Positions 25,981-35,151 of a stretch of 64,000 nucleotides of DNA are shown piece by piece (the stretch's first letter is position 1; each line of letters opens with the position of its first letter). The stretch is from positions 4,499,501 to 4,563,500 of the forward strand of contig NZ_CP156079.1 of NCBI RefSeq assembly GCF_040892545.1. The letters run 5' to 3'. A program made the position numbers and the translations under genes. The notes beneath the pieces were generated by a model. It did no database searches. It was not told where the DNA came from and saw only the letters and a list, made by a program, of their open reading frames with translations. The DNA is from Paracidovorax avenae (lineage in GTDB: Bacteria > Pseudomonadota > Gammaproteobacteria > Burkholderiales > Burkholderiaceae_C).

Positions 25981-27609
25981 TCAGCCGATCACGCGGGTGG
26001 CGGATGCGTCGAGCCTGGGCGGGGTCTCGTAAGTATGGAAAGGTGCCGGGGACGGCACTTCCCACTCCAGCCCCTCGGCAGCCTCCCACGGGCGCTGGGG
26101 TGCAGGCTCGCCCTTGCCGCGCATGGCGGGCAGCACGACGGCGAGGAAGAAGTACACCTGCATCAGCCCGAAGCCGAAGGCGCCGATGGAGGCCACCATG
26201 TTGAAGTCGGCGAACTGCATGGGGTAGTCGGCATAGCGGCGCGGCATGCCGGCCAGGCCCAGGAAGTGCATCGGGAAGAAGGTGATGTTGAAGGTGATGA
26301 GCGAGCCCCAGAAGTGGATCTGGCCGCGGCGCTCCGAATACATCACGCCCGTCCACTTCGGGGCCCAGTAGTAGTAGGCCGCGAACATGGAGAACAGCGA
26401 GCCGGCCACCAGCACGTAGTGGAAGTGGGCGACCACGTAGTAGGTGTCCTGCAGCTGGATGTCGATGGGCGCCATCGACAGGATGAGGCCGGTGAAGCCG
26501 CCCATGGTGAACACGAAGATGAAGCCCACGGCGAACAGCATGGGCGTCTCGAAGGTCATGGAGCCGCGCCACATGGTGGCGATCCAGTTGAAGATCTTCA
26601 CGGCCGTGGGCACGGAGATCAGCATGGTGGCGTACATGAAGAACAGCTGGCCCGTGACCGGCATGCCCGTGGTGAACATGTGGTGCGCCCACACGATGAA
26701 CGACAGGATGGCGATGGACGAGGTGGCATACACCATGGAGGCGTAGCCGAAGAGCTTCTTGCGGCTGAAGGCCGGCACGATCTGGCTGATGATGCCGAAG
26801 GCCGGCAGGATCATGATGTACACCTCGGGGTGGCCGAAGAACCAGAAGATGTGCTGGTACATCACCGGGTCGCCGCCGCCTGCCGGATTGAAGAAACTGG
26901 TGCCGAAGTGGCGGTCGGTCAGCGTCATGGTGATGGCGCCGGCCAGCACGGGCATCACGGCGATCAGCAGGTAGGCGGTGATGAGCCAGGTCCAGCAGAA
27001 CATGGGCATCTTCATGAGCGTCATGCCCGGCGCGCGCATGTTCAGGATGGTCACGATGATGTTGATCGAGCCCATGATGGACGAAGCGCCCAGGATGTGC
27101 ATGGCGAAGATGCCGGCATCCATCGAGGGGCCCATCTGCAGCGTGAGCGGCGCGTAGAGCGTCCAGCCCGCGGCAGGCGCGCCGCCGGGCATGAAGAACG
27201 AGCTGACCAGCATGAGTGCGGCCGGGATCATCAGCCAGAAGCTGAAGTTGTTCATGCGCGCGAAGGCCATGTCGGATGCGCCGATCTGCAGCGGGATCAT
27301 CCAGTTCGCGAAGCCCACGAAGGCCGGCATGATGGCCCCGAACACCATGATGAGGCCGTGCATGGTGGTGAGCTGGTTGAAGAGCTCGGGGTTCACGATC
27401 TGCAGTCCGGGCTGGAAGAGCTCGGCGCGGATCAGCAGCGCCAGGATGCCGCCGATCATCAGCATCGTGAACGAGAACAGCAGGTACAGCGTGCCGATGT
27501 CCTTGTGGTTGGTGGCGAACACCCAGCGGCGCCAGCCGGTCGGGCCGTGGTGGGCATGGTCGTGGTCGTGGCCGGCGGCATGCCCGGTGGGGTCGAGAAC
27601 TGCGCTCAT
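25981..27609 (-). CDS. ctaD: Cytochrome c oxidase subunit I
   Basis: 542 residues, 12 membrane helices. Catalytic subunit of aa3-type heme-copper oxidase. Seen: TTMHGLIMVFGAIMPAF (heme a His), WFFGHPEVYIMILP (CuB His cross-linked to Tyr), VWAHHMFTTGMP (two CuB His) and YYVVAHFHYVLVAGS (heme a3 and heme a His), plus the K- and D-channel type context, so a canonical A-type enzyme. A His-rich segment (GHDHDHAHHG) lies at the N terminus, possibly metal-binding. Follows ctaC by 27 bp. Confidence 0.98.
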   Translation of the reverse strand: MSAVLDPTGHAAGHDHDHAHHGPTGWRRWVFATNHKDIGTLYLLFSFTMLMIGGILALLIRAELFQPGLQIVNPELFNQLTTMHGLIMVFGAIMPAFVGFANWMIPLQIGASDMAFARMNNFSFWLMIPAALMLVSSFFMPGGAPAAGWTLYAPLTLQMGPSMDAGIFAMHILGASSIMGSINIIVTILNMRAPGMTLMKMPMFCWTWLITAYLLIAVMPVLAGAITMTLTDRHFGTSFFNPAGGGDPVMYQHIFWFFGHPEVYIMILPAFGIISQIVPAFSRKKLFGYASMVYATSSIAILSFIVWAHHMFTTGMPVTGQLFFMYATMLISVPTAVKIFNWIATMWRGSMTFETPMLFAVGFIFVFTMGGFTGLILSMAPIDIQLQDTYYVVAHFHYVLVAGSLFSMFAAYYYWAPKWTGVMYSERRGQIHFWGSLITFNITFFPMHFLGLAGMPRRYADYPMQFADFNMVASIGAFGFGLMQVYFFLAVVLPAMRGKGEPAPQRPWEAAEGLEWEVPSPAPFHTYETPPRLDASATRVIG

Positions 27610-27636
27610 GTCGGGTTCCTCAATGCTTTAGCTGTC

Positions 27637-28809
27637 TCACTTGCCACGCTGGGCCACGATTTCCGCGGGCTGGACGATCTGGCCGGTCTTGTTGGACCAG
27701 GCGTTCTTCGTGTAGCTGACCACGGCCGCGAGGTCGGTGTCGCTCAGCTGCGCCCAGGAGGGCATGGCGCCGCCGGCCGCGCCCTTGAGCACGATGTGGA
27801 TCTGCCTGGTGTGGTCCTCGTCCTTCACGATGGCCGAGCCGTCGAGCGGCTTGATGGGGCCGGCGCCCTTGCCGTTGGGCTGGTGGCAGGCGGCGCAGTT
27901 GGCGGCATAGACCTTCTCGCCGCGGGCCACGATGTCGGTCAGCGTCCAGACCTTGTTGGGATCATCGGCCTTGGCGGCGGCCTTCTTCTTCTCGGCGGCG
28001 ACCCACTGGGTGTAGTCGGCAGCGGACAGCACCTTCACGTGGATGGGCATGTAGGCGTGCTCCTTGCCGCAGAGCTCGGCGCACTGCCCGTAGTAGTCGC
28101 CGACCTTGTCGGCGCGGAACCAGGTGTCGCGCACGAAGCCGGGGATGGCGTCCTGCTTGATGCCGAAGGCCGGCACCATGAACGAATGGATGACGTCGTT
28201 GGCGGTGGTGATCACGCGCACCTTCTTGCCCACGGGCACGACCAGGGGGTTGTCCACCTTGAGCAGGTAGTCCGGCGGCGCATCGGCGACCTTGCCGCTG
28301 TCGGAGAGCCGGCGGTGGCTGCTGTCGAGCGTGGAGACATAGGCCAGGCCCTGGCCCTCGCCGTTGATGTAGTCGTAGCCCCACTTCCACTGGTAGCCGG
28401 TGACCTTCACCGTGAGGTCTGCGTTGGTGGTGTCCTTCTGGGCGACCAGCACCTTCGTGGCCGGCAGCGCCATGAGGATCACGATGATGAAGGGAACGAT
28501 GGTCCAGATGACCTCGACCGTGACGGACTCGTGGAAGTTGGCCGGCTTGGCGCCCTGCGACTTGCGGTGCTTCCAGATGGAATAGAACATCACCGAGAAC
28601 ACGCCCACGAAGATCAGCGTGCAGATGACGAGCATCATCCAGTGCAGGAAATGCTGCTCCTCGGCGATGCGCGTGACGGGAGGCGCAAGATTGAGCTGGC
28701 GCACGGCCGGGCCGCCGGGGAGGTCCTGCACCGCGTGCGCAGCGCCCCCCACCCATGCTCCGCACAGCAGCAGCAACGAAGGCAGCGGGTTGGAAATGCT
28801 TTTCTTCAT
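27637..28809 (-). CDS. ctaC: Cytochrome c oxidase subunit II with C-terminal cytochrome c domain
   Basis: 390 residues. Signal peptide (to about AHA), two membrane helices, cupredoxin domain with the CuA motif CAELCGKEHAYM, then a fused cytochrome c domain with heme motif CAACH and distal Met region (GGAMPSWAQL), a caa3-like arrangement common in betaproteobacteria. ATG 28809 is preferred over the GTG at 28818. First gene of the oxidase operon; a 540-bp gene-free region lies upstream. Confidence 0.96.
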   Translation of the reverse strand: MKKSISNPLPSLLLLCGAWVGGAAHAVQDLPGGPAVRQLNLAPPVTRIAEEQHFLHWMMLVICTLIFVGVFSVMFYSIWKHRKSQGAKPANFHESVTVEVIWTIVPFIIVILMALPATKVLVAQKDTTNADLTVKVTGYQWKWGYDYINGEGQGLAYVSTLDSSHRRLSDSGKVADAPPDYLLKVDNPLVVPVGKKVRVITTANDVIHSFMVPAFGIKQDAIPGFVRDTWFRADKVGDYYGQCAELCGKEHAYMPIHVKVLSAADYTQWVAAEKKKAAAKADDPNKVWTLTDIVARGEKVYAANCAACHQPNGKGAGPIKPLDGSAIVKDEDHTRQIHIVLKGAAGGAMPSWAQLSDTDLAAVVSYTKNAWSNKTGQIVQPAEIVAQRGK

Positions 28810-29349
28810 AGTTCTCACTTCTCAGCCTCAATTAACCCTTTCCCCCAGGGCGCACCCGCGTGGGTCGGGTGGCGCCAGGGGGCATGCGGATTCCGACAGC
28901 CGGGGCGCGGCGGCCCCCGGCCGCGGTGCCCCGGGTTCCGCACGAACCCGGCGTGATCGAACGCGCGGAGCCGGCAGCGCCGCGCAGGTGTCTCTCTCCT
29001 GTTCCTGCATGCACCGGCCCGCTGCCCCGCAGGGTGGCCAGCCGTGCATGGCGCAGCATGCCGTCCCCGTGTCGCGATTGCAATAGCGCAGGCGCCATCC
29101 GCGGCCCGGCCCAGTACAAACCATGAGAAGGAAGGAGGCGGCCGTGCGACAGGTCGGCGGGGCCATGGCGCGCGAAGGCGCCACGCACTGGGGCAGGCGC
29201 GCGGCGCGGGGTGCTCAGGCCCGTGCATGCTGCGCACGGGCCGGCCAGCCCCATAGCCCGCAAATTGTAGCTTGCGGTGGATTCAGGTCACGGGCCGTAT
29301 CCGACCGGGAAAACCCGCCGCGCGCCGCGGCGCAGGGGCGGCGGTGGCC
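28810..29349. other. Long gene-free upstream region of the oxidase operon
   Basis: 540 bp without a supportable gene on either strand: the open frames here have arginine- and proline-rich translations, no family likeness and no ribosome binding sites. A possible minus-strand promoter is GTGACC (29286-29291 on the complement), 16-bp spacer, TACAAT (29264-29269). If used, ctaC mRNA would have a leader of about 450 nt. No FNR-type box was seen. Confidence 0.35.
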
Positions 29350-30267
29350 TCAGGGCCCGGGCGTGCGCCCCTGGCGCAGCATGGCGCGCATGTCCTGCAG
29401 GGACACCGCACTGCTTTCGCTCACCTTGAGCCGGGGCGTCGGCTTGAAGGCGTGGCCGTAGATGATCTCGAAGGTGAGCGCGAGCTGCCCCCCGTGGTCG
29501 GGGCTGGCGAGACGTTCGGCCAGCGCCTGCTCGAGCCGGTCGCGCCAGGCGCGGCCACGCAGCGCGGGAAAGCGCGCGGGATGGAAGTTGCGGCCGAGTT
29601 CGCGCAGTTCCTGCAGCAGCCGTGCGGGCGTGGCGAAGGTCAGGGTGATGCGCTCCATGTCCATCACCGGCTCCGCGAAGCCCTGCTGGACCAGCATGTC
29701 GCCCCAGTCGTGCATGTCGGTCATGGCGTGCCCCGCGGGCGGCCATCCCAGGGCCGCGTGGAGCACGTGCAGCTCGCGCACGGTGTCGGGCCCCAGGCAG
29801 GAGAACATCAGGTAGCCGTCCACGGCCAGAGCACGGTGCCAGCGGGCGATCAGCGACTGCGGATCGGCCGAGAGGTGCAGCGCCATGTTGGCCCAGAGCA
29901 TCTGCACGCCGCCATCGGGCGGCAGGCCGAACCGCGGCGCGCCGGATGACCAGCGCCCCGGACTCCACCAGGGCCGCGCGAGCGCCTCGCGTGCCGCCGG
30001 CTGGTGCTGCGGCGCGGTCTCGGCGATCCACGCCACCGCCCCGGGGTAGCGGCGGGCCACCAGCCCGTGCCCCTGCAGGCCGCCGCGCACCGGGTCCCAG
30101 TCGGCCCAGGCCGCTGGCGCCTGCCGGATCCACTGCAGCCGGTCTTCCATGCGGCGTGCGACCTCCTCGTGCAGCCACGGGGAGGCAGCGGGCGCGGCGG
30201 CATGCCAGCGCGCGGCGGCGGCCGGGTCGATGGTGGGGGGAAGCTGGCGGTCGGGGGGCGCGGACAT
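29350..30267 (-). CDS. BioC-like SAM-dependent methyltransferase
   Basis: 305 residues. The C-terminal two thirds resemble betaproteobacterial BioC-type proteins: VQMLWANMALHLSADPQSLIARWHRAL, DGYLMFSCLGPDTVRELH and MHDWGDMLVQQGFAEPVMDMER. The N-terminal third lacks an obvious glycine-rich SAM motif I (no D-x-G-x-G), which is atypical for BioC. ATG 30267 fits; 15 residues further upstream would run into the divergent promoter. Predicted role: malonyl-ACP O-methylation in biotin synthesis, or a related methyl transfer. Divergent from comF by 43 bp. Confidence 0.7.
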   Translation of the reverse strand: MSAPPDRQLPPTIDPAAAARWHAAAPAASPWLHEEVARRMEDRLQWIRQAPAAWADWDPVRGGLQGHGLVARRYPGAVAWIAETAPQHQPAAREALARPWWSPGRWSSGAPRFGLPPDGGVQMLWANMALHLSADPQSLIARWHRALAVDGYLMFSCLGPDTVRELHVLHAALGWPPAGHAMTDMHDWGDMLVQQGFAEPVMDMERITLTFATPARLLQELRELGRNFHPARFPALRGRAWRDRLEQALAERLASPDHGGQLALTFEIIYGHAFKPTPRLKVSESSAVSLQDMRAMLRQGRTPGP

Positions 30268-30310
30268 CGGGGCGGAGGGCGGAAAGCGGGTCGGGCAGTA
30301 TATTGATGCC

Positions 30311-31027
30311 ATGTGGAAGCAGTGGTTCTCGGGGATATCGGACGGGCTCGCCGCCGCCGTCCGCGCGGTGCCCAGCCAGTGCGCGGTCTGCCATGCCTGG
30401 CCGGCGCGCCGCGTGTGCGATGCCTGCGCCGAACGCTTCGCCCAGCCCCGCCCCCGGTGCGCGACCTGCGCCCTGCCCGTGCCTGAGGGCGTGCGCCGCT
30501 GCGGGGACTGCCTGCGCGATCCCCCGCCCCTGTCGGCCTGCGTCGCCGCGGTGGACTACGGCTATCCGTGGTCGGACGCGCTGGCCGGGTTCAAATTCCA
30601 CTCGGACCCTGGCTGGGCCGCCAGCCTCGCCCTGCTGGTGCGCGCGGCGCCCTGGGCCGAACCGCTGCTCGATGCGGCGGACGCGGTGCTGCCGGTCCCG
30701 CTCGCGCCGGAGCGCCTGCGCGAGCGCGGCTTCAACCAGTCGGCGCTGCTGGCGGCCGCGCTGTCGCCGGAGCGCTGCGACGCGCGCACCCTGGTGCGCC
30801 TGCGCGCCGCGCCGGCCCAGAGCAGCCTCTCGCGCGCCGGGCGGCTGCGCAACCTGGACGGCGTATTCGCCGTGGCGCCGGACCGCGCCGCCCGGGTGCA
30901 GGGCCAACGCATCGTGCTGGTGGACGACGTGATGACCACCGGCGCGACGCTGCATGCCGCCGCCCGCGTGCTGCTGCAGGCCGGTGCCACCCGGGTGGAC
31001 GCGGTGGTGCTGGCGCGCACGGCCTGA
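30311..31027 (+). CDS. comF: ComF family phosphoribosyltransferase-like protein
   Basis: 238 residues. N-terminal double zinc ribbon (CAVCH, CDAC, CATC, CGDC pairs between residues 22 and 70), then a PRTase domain with VLPVPLAPERLRERGFNQS and the PRPP loop IVLVDDVMTTGATLHAAA. ComF-type proteins take part in DNA uptake in naturally competent bacteria. No competence operon is adjacent; ComF genes are often solitary in betaproteobacteria. Confidence 0.92.
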   Translation: MWKQWFSGISDGLAAAVRAVPSQCAVCHAWPARRVCDACAERFAQPRPRCATCALPVPEGVRRCGDCLRDPPPLSACVAAVDYGYPWSDALAGFKFHSDPGWAASLALLVRAAPWAEPLLDAADAVLPVPLAPERLRERGFNQSALLAAALSPERCDARTLVRLRAAPAQSSLSRAGRLRNLDGVFAVAPDRAARVQGQRIVLVDDVMTTGATLHAAARVLLQAGATRVDAVVLARTA

Positions 31028-31145
31028 GGAGCGGGAAGGGAGGGCCCATGGCCGAGCCGGGCAGGCTGCGCCACTCGATACATTTTTTTGCAATCTGCCG
31101 TCCACTACGCCGGGGTGCCCGCACGCGGCGGCACACAATAGGTCC

Positions 31146-31622
31146 ATGTTCCACATCGTCCTCGTCGAACCCGAAATTCCGCCCAATACCGGCAACGTGA
31201 TCCGGCTGGCCGCGAATACGGGCTGCACCCTGCACCTGGTGGAACCGCTGGGCTTCTCCATGGAAGACAAGCTCATGAAGCGCGCGGGCCTGGACTACCA
31301 CGAATACGCGGAAGTCCGGCAACACGCAGGCTGGACGGCTTTCCTGCGCGACGCCCAGCCCAGCCCCGAGCGCGTGTTCGCCATGACCACGCACGGCGTG
31401 CATACGGTCTATGAGAGCCTGTTCCTGCCGGGCGACTGGTTCGTGTTCGGCGCGGAAAGCCGCGGATTGCCGCCCGAACTGCGGGACGCCTTCCCCCCCG
31501 CCCAGCGCCTGCGCCTGCCGATGCTCCCGGGCCAGCGCAGCCTCAACCTGTCGAATGCCGTCGCCGTGACGGTGTACGAGGCATGGCGGCAGAACGGGTT
31601 CGCACTGCCCGAACCGGCCTGA
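31146..31622 (+). CDS. trmL: tRNA (cytidine(34)-2'-O)-methyltransferase TrmL
   Basis: 158 residues, SPOUT-fold methyltransferase modifying the wobble base of tRNA-Leu. Near end-to-end family match: FHIVLVEPEIPPNTGNVIRL at the start, FVFGAESRGLPPEL (SAM knot) and the C-terminal QRSLNLSNAVAVTVYEAWRQ. The ATG at 31146 fits the family N terminus. It lies 118 bp after comF and is convergent with the LysR gene. Confidence 0.96.
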   Translation: MFHIVLVEPEIPPNTGNVIRLAANTGCTLHLVEPLGFSMEDKLMKRAGLDYHEYAEVRQHAGWTAFLRDAQPSPERVFAMTTHGVHTVYESLFLPGDWFVFGAESRGLPPELRDAFPPAQRLRLPMLPGQRSLNLSNAVAVTVYEAWRQNGFALPEPA

Positions 31623-31641
31623 AGGGCCGCTCTTCGCCGCC

Positions 31642-32577
31642 CTACCCCTGCGCTCCCGGGGCCTGCATGGCCTCCTCGATGGAGCGGCGCGTGCGCTGGC
31701 TCAGGAAATCCAGGAAGGCCCGGGTGCGCGCGGGCATGAACTTGCGGCTCGGCAGTGCCGCATACAGCGTGAAGTGCCCCGTGGTCCAGGATTCCAGCAC
31801 GCGCACGAGGCGGCCGCTGCGCAGGTAGGGCGCCGTCAGGTCGAGTGGCTGCGAGCTGATGCCCGCACCGTCCAGCGTGGCGCGCAGCAGCGTGTCGATG
31901 TGGTTGGACACGCACACGGGCTGCACCGCGACCTCCACCACGCGCCCTTCGTCACCGCCTTCGAGCAGGCGCATCACGCCCGGCCGGGTCTCGGAGCGCC
32001 GGCGCAGCAGGCACTGGTGGTGCTTCAGGTCTTCGGGAACCTGCGGAACGCCGTGCGTGCGCAGGTATTCGGGCGAGGCGCAGACGATGCCGTCGAGCGA
32101 GACGATGGGCCGGGCGATGACGTTGGCATTGAAGCGCTCGTCGGCACCGAGCAGGGTGATGTCGTAATCGCCGATAGGCGGATCGAGGGAGGCATCGGCG
32201 TGGATCTCCAGCGTGACGCGCGGATGGGCCTGGCGAAAGCCGGCGACCAGCGGGGCAAGGATGTGCACGGCCAGCGCCGGGGGCGCCAGCAGGCGCAGCA
32301 CGCCAGCGATCTCGGAGGTGTGCGCCTGGGCGACGGCGAAAGCCTCGTCCACGTCCGCCAGGATGCTGCGCACCCGCAGCAGGTAGGCCTCCCCGGCTTC
32401 GGTGAGCGAGACCCTGCGGGTGGTGCGCTGCAGCAGCCGCGTGCCGATGTGGTCCTCGAGGTCGGCCACCAGCCGGGTGACGGCCGCGGGAGAAAGATCC
32501 AGGGCCCGGGCGGCGGCGGCGAAGCCGCCCTCGTCCGCCACGGCCTGGAAGACGCGCATGGTAAGCAATCTATCCAT
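31642..32577 (-). CDS. LysR family transcriptional regulator
   Basis: 311 residues. N-terminal winged helix-turn-helix (MRVFQAVADEGGFAAAARAL, then LSPAAVTRLVADLEDHIGTRLLQRTTR) and a periplasmic-binding-protein-like effector domain. It belongs to the common CrgA/DmlR-like subgroup of Burkholderiales. Divergent from the DUF4148 gene with a 225-bp gap, so it may control that gene or itself; effector unknown. Confidence 0.93.
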   Translation of the reverse strand: MDRLLTMRVFQAVADEGGFAAAARALDLSPAAVTRLVADLEDHIGTRLLQRTTRRVSLTEAGEAYLLRVRSILADVDEAFAVAQAHTSEIAGVLRLLAPPALAVHILAPLVAGFRQAHPRVTLEIHADASLDPPIGDYDITLLGADERFNANVIARPIVSLDGIVCASPEYLRTHGVPQVPEDLKHHQCLLRRRSETRPGVMRLLEGGDEGRVVEVAVQPVCVSNHIDTLLRATLDGAGISSQPLDLTAPYLRSGRLVRVLESWTTGHFTLYAALPSRKFMPARTRAFLDFLSQRTRRSIEEAMQAPGAQG

Positions 32578-32802
32578 GTTCGCAATGAAGGTGATCCATG
32601 AAATCAGATTATTTCAATTTCATGAATTAATCATTGCCGCCGATGCTGTTTTTCCCGGGGTTAACCCTGCGTACAGTCGGTTCCATCGATGAGCGACCCG
32701 TCGGGCTCACCGAGGCAGGACAAGACCGGCGCCGCGCCCTCGCGCAGCAAGCCGGCCTTGCCCGGACATTCCCCGACGCATGGAAAGACAAAGGAACACA
32801 TC

Positions 32803-33129
32803 ATGAACCGCAAGCCTCTCGCCATTGCCGCAGCCCTGCTCGCACTGACCGCCGTCTCCGCCCAGGCCGACAACCGCATCCAGGGCGACTGGAACAACTA
32901 CCCGGCCGTGAACGACACCGCCCCCAGCACCCTGACGCGCGAAGCCGTGATCGCCGACCTGGTGGCTGCACGCCAGAACGGCACCATGCCGCGCAGCGGC
33001 GAATGGAGCGACGTCCCCGCTCCGCTGGCCGTGTCCAATGGCAACACCCAGGTGGTGACCCGCGACCAGGTGCGTGCAGAAGCCATCGCGGCAGCCCGCT
33101 CGCACGAGATCGTCAGCGGCGACCATTGA
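32803..33129 (+). CDS. DUF4148 domain-containing exported protein
   Basis: 108 residues. Sec signal peptide (MNRKPLAIAAALLALTAVSAQA) and a mature part with LTREAVIADLVAARQNGTMP and VTRDQVRAEAIAAAR, the two repeated helical motifs of DUF4148, a betaproteobacteria-specific periplasmic family of unknown function. AAAGGAA upstream of ATG 32803 supports the start; the longer frame from 32689 is not credible. Confidence 0.9.
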   Translation: MNRKPLAIAAALLALTAVSAQADNRIQGDWNNYPAVNDTAPSTLTREAVIADLVAARQNGTMPRSGEWSDVPAPLAVSNGNTQVVTRDQVRAEAIAAARSHEIVSGDH

Positions 33130-33190
33130 GACCGCGCCGCAGCGCCCTGCGCCCCGGCGACGGGACGTGCGAGCGCCGCACGCAGAACAC

Positions 33191-33225
33191 AAGCCCGCCC
33201 ATGGCTTCAGCCCGGCGGGCTTTTT
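33191..33225 (+). terminator. Rho-independent terminator after the DUF4148 gene
   Basis: AAGCCCGCC (33191-33199) pairs with GGCGGGCTT (33214-33222), with a run of five T from 33221. Confidence 0.85.
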
Positions 33226-33270
33226 CACGCCTGCACGGCGCCCGTGCGAGGCGAGCCGGCAGCCAGGCGA

Positions 33271-33738
33271 TCAGGGTTTCGCGCCGTAGTTGCGGGTGAG
33301 GGATTCGGCCACGCACACGGGTTTGTCGGCACCCTCGCGCTCGATCGTGGCCTGCCAGGTCATCTGCACGCCGTCCGGCGGCGCGGGCTCGCAGGCCTGC
33401 AGCGTGAGCCGCGCCCGCAACCGGCTGCCCACGGGCACGGGCGACATGAAGCGCACGCGGTTGAGGCCGTAGTTGACGCCCATGCGCGCGCCCTCGATGT
33501 CGAAGGCGGCCTCGAAGAAGCGCGGCAGCAGCGACAGCGTCAGGAAGCCGTGGGCGATGGGGCCGCCGAAAGGCCCCTGCGCGGCACGCTCCGGATCGAC
33601 ATGGATCCATTGGTGGTCGCCCGTGGCCTCGGCGAACCGGTTCACCTGCTCCTGCGTGACGGTGATCCATTCGGTGACGGCCACCTCGCTGCCGACGCAG
33701 GCCGCCAGTTCGGAATACGAATGAAAGGTCTTCTTCAT
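33271..33738 (-). CDS. MaoC family (R)-specific enoyl-CoA hydratase-like dehydratase
   Basis: 155 residues, single hotdog domain. Active-site motif FAEATGDHQWIHVDPERA (Asp and His) and GPIAHGFLTLSLLP are clear; NYGLNRVRFMSPVPVGSRLRARL completes the family pattern. Hydrates or dehydrates enoyl-CoA thioesters; exact substrate unknown. ATG 33738 is the family start; the longer frame reads antisense-like sequence of the ParA gene. Downstream of parA-like gene by 55 bp on the same strand. Confidence 0.92.
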   Translation of the reverse strand: MKKTFHSYSELAACVGSEVAVTEWITVTQEQVNRFAEATGDHQWIHVDPERAAQGPFGGPIAHGFLTLSLLPRFFEAAFDIEGARMGVNYGLNRVRFMSPVPVGSRLRARLTLQACEPAPPDGVQMTWQATIEREGADKPVCVAESLTRNYGAKP

Positions 33739-33793
33739 GCCCGCACTGTAGTGCGCGGGCCGCGCCGCGGCGTGTCGGCCCGGCGACAGCGTC

Positions 33794-34414
33794 TCAGCCG
33801 CCGGAGAGCCAGTCGCAGATGGGCTTCCACTGCTCCAGGTCGCGCGCGACCCGGCCGGGCGAGACGTCGAAGAGCGACAGCCCCTGCGCCGCGAGGTGGA
33901 TGTAGTTCTGGGTGTCGCGGAGCATGCCCAGGACGGGCAGCCCCAGTCCCTCCACGAACTCCTGCAGCTTGTCGGCGGCGATCGTGCGCGCGTCCACGCG
34001 CATGCCGACGATGCCGATCTGCGTCGAGGCGGCCTGCCGGTGGGCGGCCAGCTCGTCCAGGAAGCTGCGGGTGGCGAAGATGTCGAAGACGCTGGGCTGC
34101 AGCGGCACCACCACCTTGTCGGCGAGCTTGAGCACCTCCTTGAGCGGCGCGCCGTGCAGGCCGGCCGGGGTGTCCAGCACCGCATGGGTGGCGTCGCGCG
34201 GAGGGCGCGGCACGGCGCCGGCGGGCGTTTCCCAGTCGGCGATGGGGCGTGCGGCCGGCGGCCGCAGGCTGCGCCAGAGGCGGGACGACTGCTGGGGGTC
34301 CAGGTCGCCGAGGGCGACGGTGTGGCCCTGGCTCGCGAAATAGCCGGCCACGTTCATGGCTAGCGTGGACTTGCCGACACCCCCTTTGGGGTTTGCCACT
34401 GCGATCACGGGCAT
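33794..34414 (-). CDS. Orphan ParA family ATPase
   Basis: 206 residues. Deviant Walker A NPKGGVGKSTLAMNVA near residue 8, Walker B-like HAVLDTPAGL, and DLDPQQSSRLW. This size and form match the short orphan ParA/MinD-like ATPases (such as those positioning cytosolic protein clusters) rather than plasmid ParA. No parB or parS-like gene adjoins. Start ATG 34414 begins MPVIAVANPKGG, a typical ParA start. Confidence 0.92.
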   Translation of the reverse strand: MPVIAVANPKGGVGKSTLAMNVAGYFASQGHTVALGDLDPQQSSRLWRSLRPPAARPIADWETPAGAVPRPPRDATHAVLDTPAGLHGAPLKEVLKLADKVVVPLQPSVFDIFATRSFLDELAAHRQAASTQIGIVGMRVDARTIAADKLQEFVEGLGLPVLGMLRDTQNYIHLAAQGLSLFDVSPGRVARDLEQWKPICDWLSGG

Positions 34415-34512
34415 GTGGGACTCCTCGATGGCGGAACTCGTTCGGGTTGGGACGCCGATGGTAGCGCCACGGCGTGACGGCGCAAACCTTCCGCAGCCGC
34501 GGCGGGCCGGCG

Positions 34513-35151
34513 TCAGGCGTGCTGCCCGCCGCGCCGCACGAAGAACAGCCCGGCGCCCACGGCCATGAGCAGGCCGCCGAAGACGCGGTTCTGGTTGCGC
34601 ACCGCCCGGGGGCTGCGCAGCAGCCGCCGCAGCGCGCTGGCGCTGGCGGCATAGCCGTGCATGACGGTGAGGTCCACCACGACCATGGTGGCGCCCAGCG
34701 CGAGCAGTTGCGTCCACAGGGGCCGCGATTCCGTCAGGAACTGCGGCAGCACCGCGACCATGAAGATGATGCCCTTGGGGTTGGTGGCGTTGGTGAGGAA
34801 GCCTGCGGCGCAGCGGCGGCGCCAGGAGGCCGCGGGGGCGGCCCCTTCGTCGCCCAGCACCGAGGCGCCGCCCGCGCGCCACTGGGTGAACCCGAGATAG
34901 ATCAGGTAGCACGCGCCCATCACCTTCACCGCGCTGAACGCGCTCTCGGACGCCAGCAGCAGCGAGCCCACGCCGGCACCGGCAATCACCAGCACGAGCA
35001 GCAGGCCCAGTTGCAGGCCGAGGATGGTCGCGCCCGTGCGGCGCACGCCGTAGGCCAGCCCGTGGCTCATGGACAGCACGGCCCCGGAACCGGGCGAGAG
35101 GGCGATGAGGCAGGCGGCGGCGGCGAAGGCGAGCCAGGTGTGGAAATCCAT
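34513..35151 (-). CDS. LysE/RhtB family amino acid exporter
   Basis: 212 residues, six membrane helices. Family motif LIALSPGSGAVLSMSHGLAYG at residues 14-34 and FLTNATNPKGIIFMVAVLPQF mid-protein. Exports amino acids or homoserine-lactone-like compounds. ATG 35151 matches the family start (MDFHTWLAF); no clear ribosome binding site. Divergent from the Kef-type antiporter gene. Confidence 0.93.
   Translation of the reverse strand: MDFHTWLAFAAAACLIALSPGSGAVLSMSHGLAYGVRRTGATILGLQLGLLLVLVIAGAGVGSLLLASESAFSAVKVMGACYLIYLGFTQWRAGGASVLGDEGAAPAASWRRRCAAGFLTNATNPKGIIFMVAVLPQFLTESRPLWTQLLALGATMVVVDLTVMHGYAASASALRRLLRSPRAVRNQNRVFGGLLMAVGAGLFFVRRGGQHA

Noticed and set aside
25861..28956. 1031-residue plus-strand frame
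   Set aside because: Antisense to ctaD and ctaC; His/Glu/Asp-rich translation is the complement of membrane-protein codons.
28828..29263. Minus-strand short frames upstream of ctaC
   Set aside because: No ribosome binding site, no family likeness, compositionally random; kept as gene-free.
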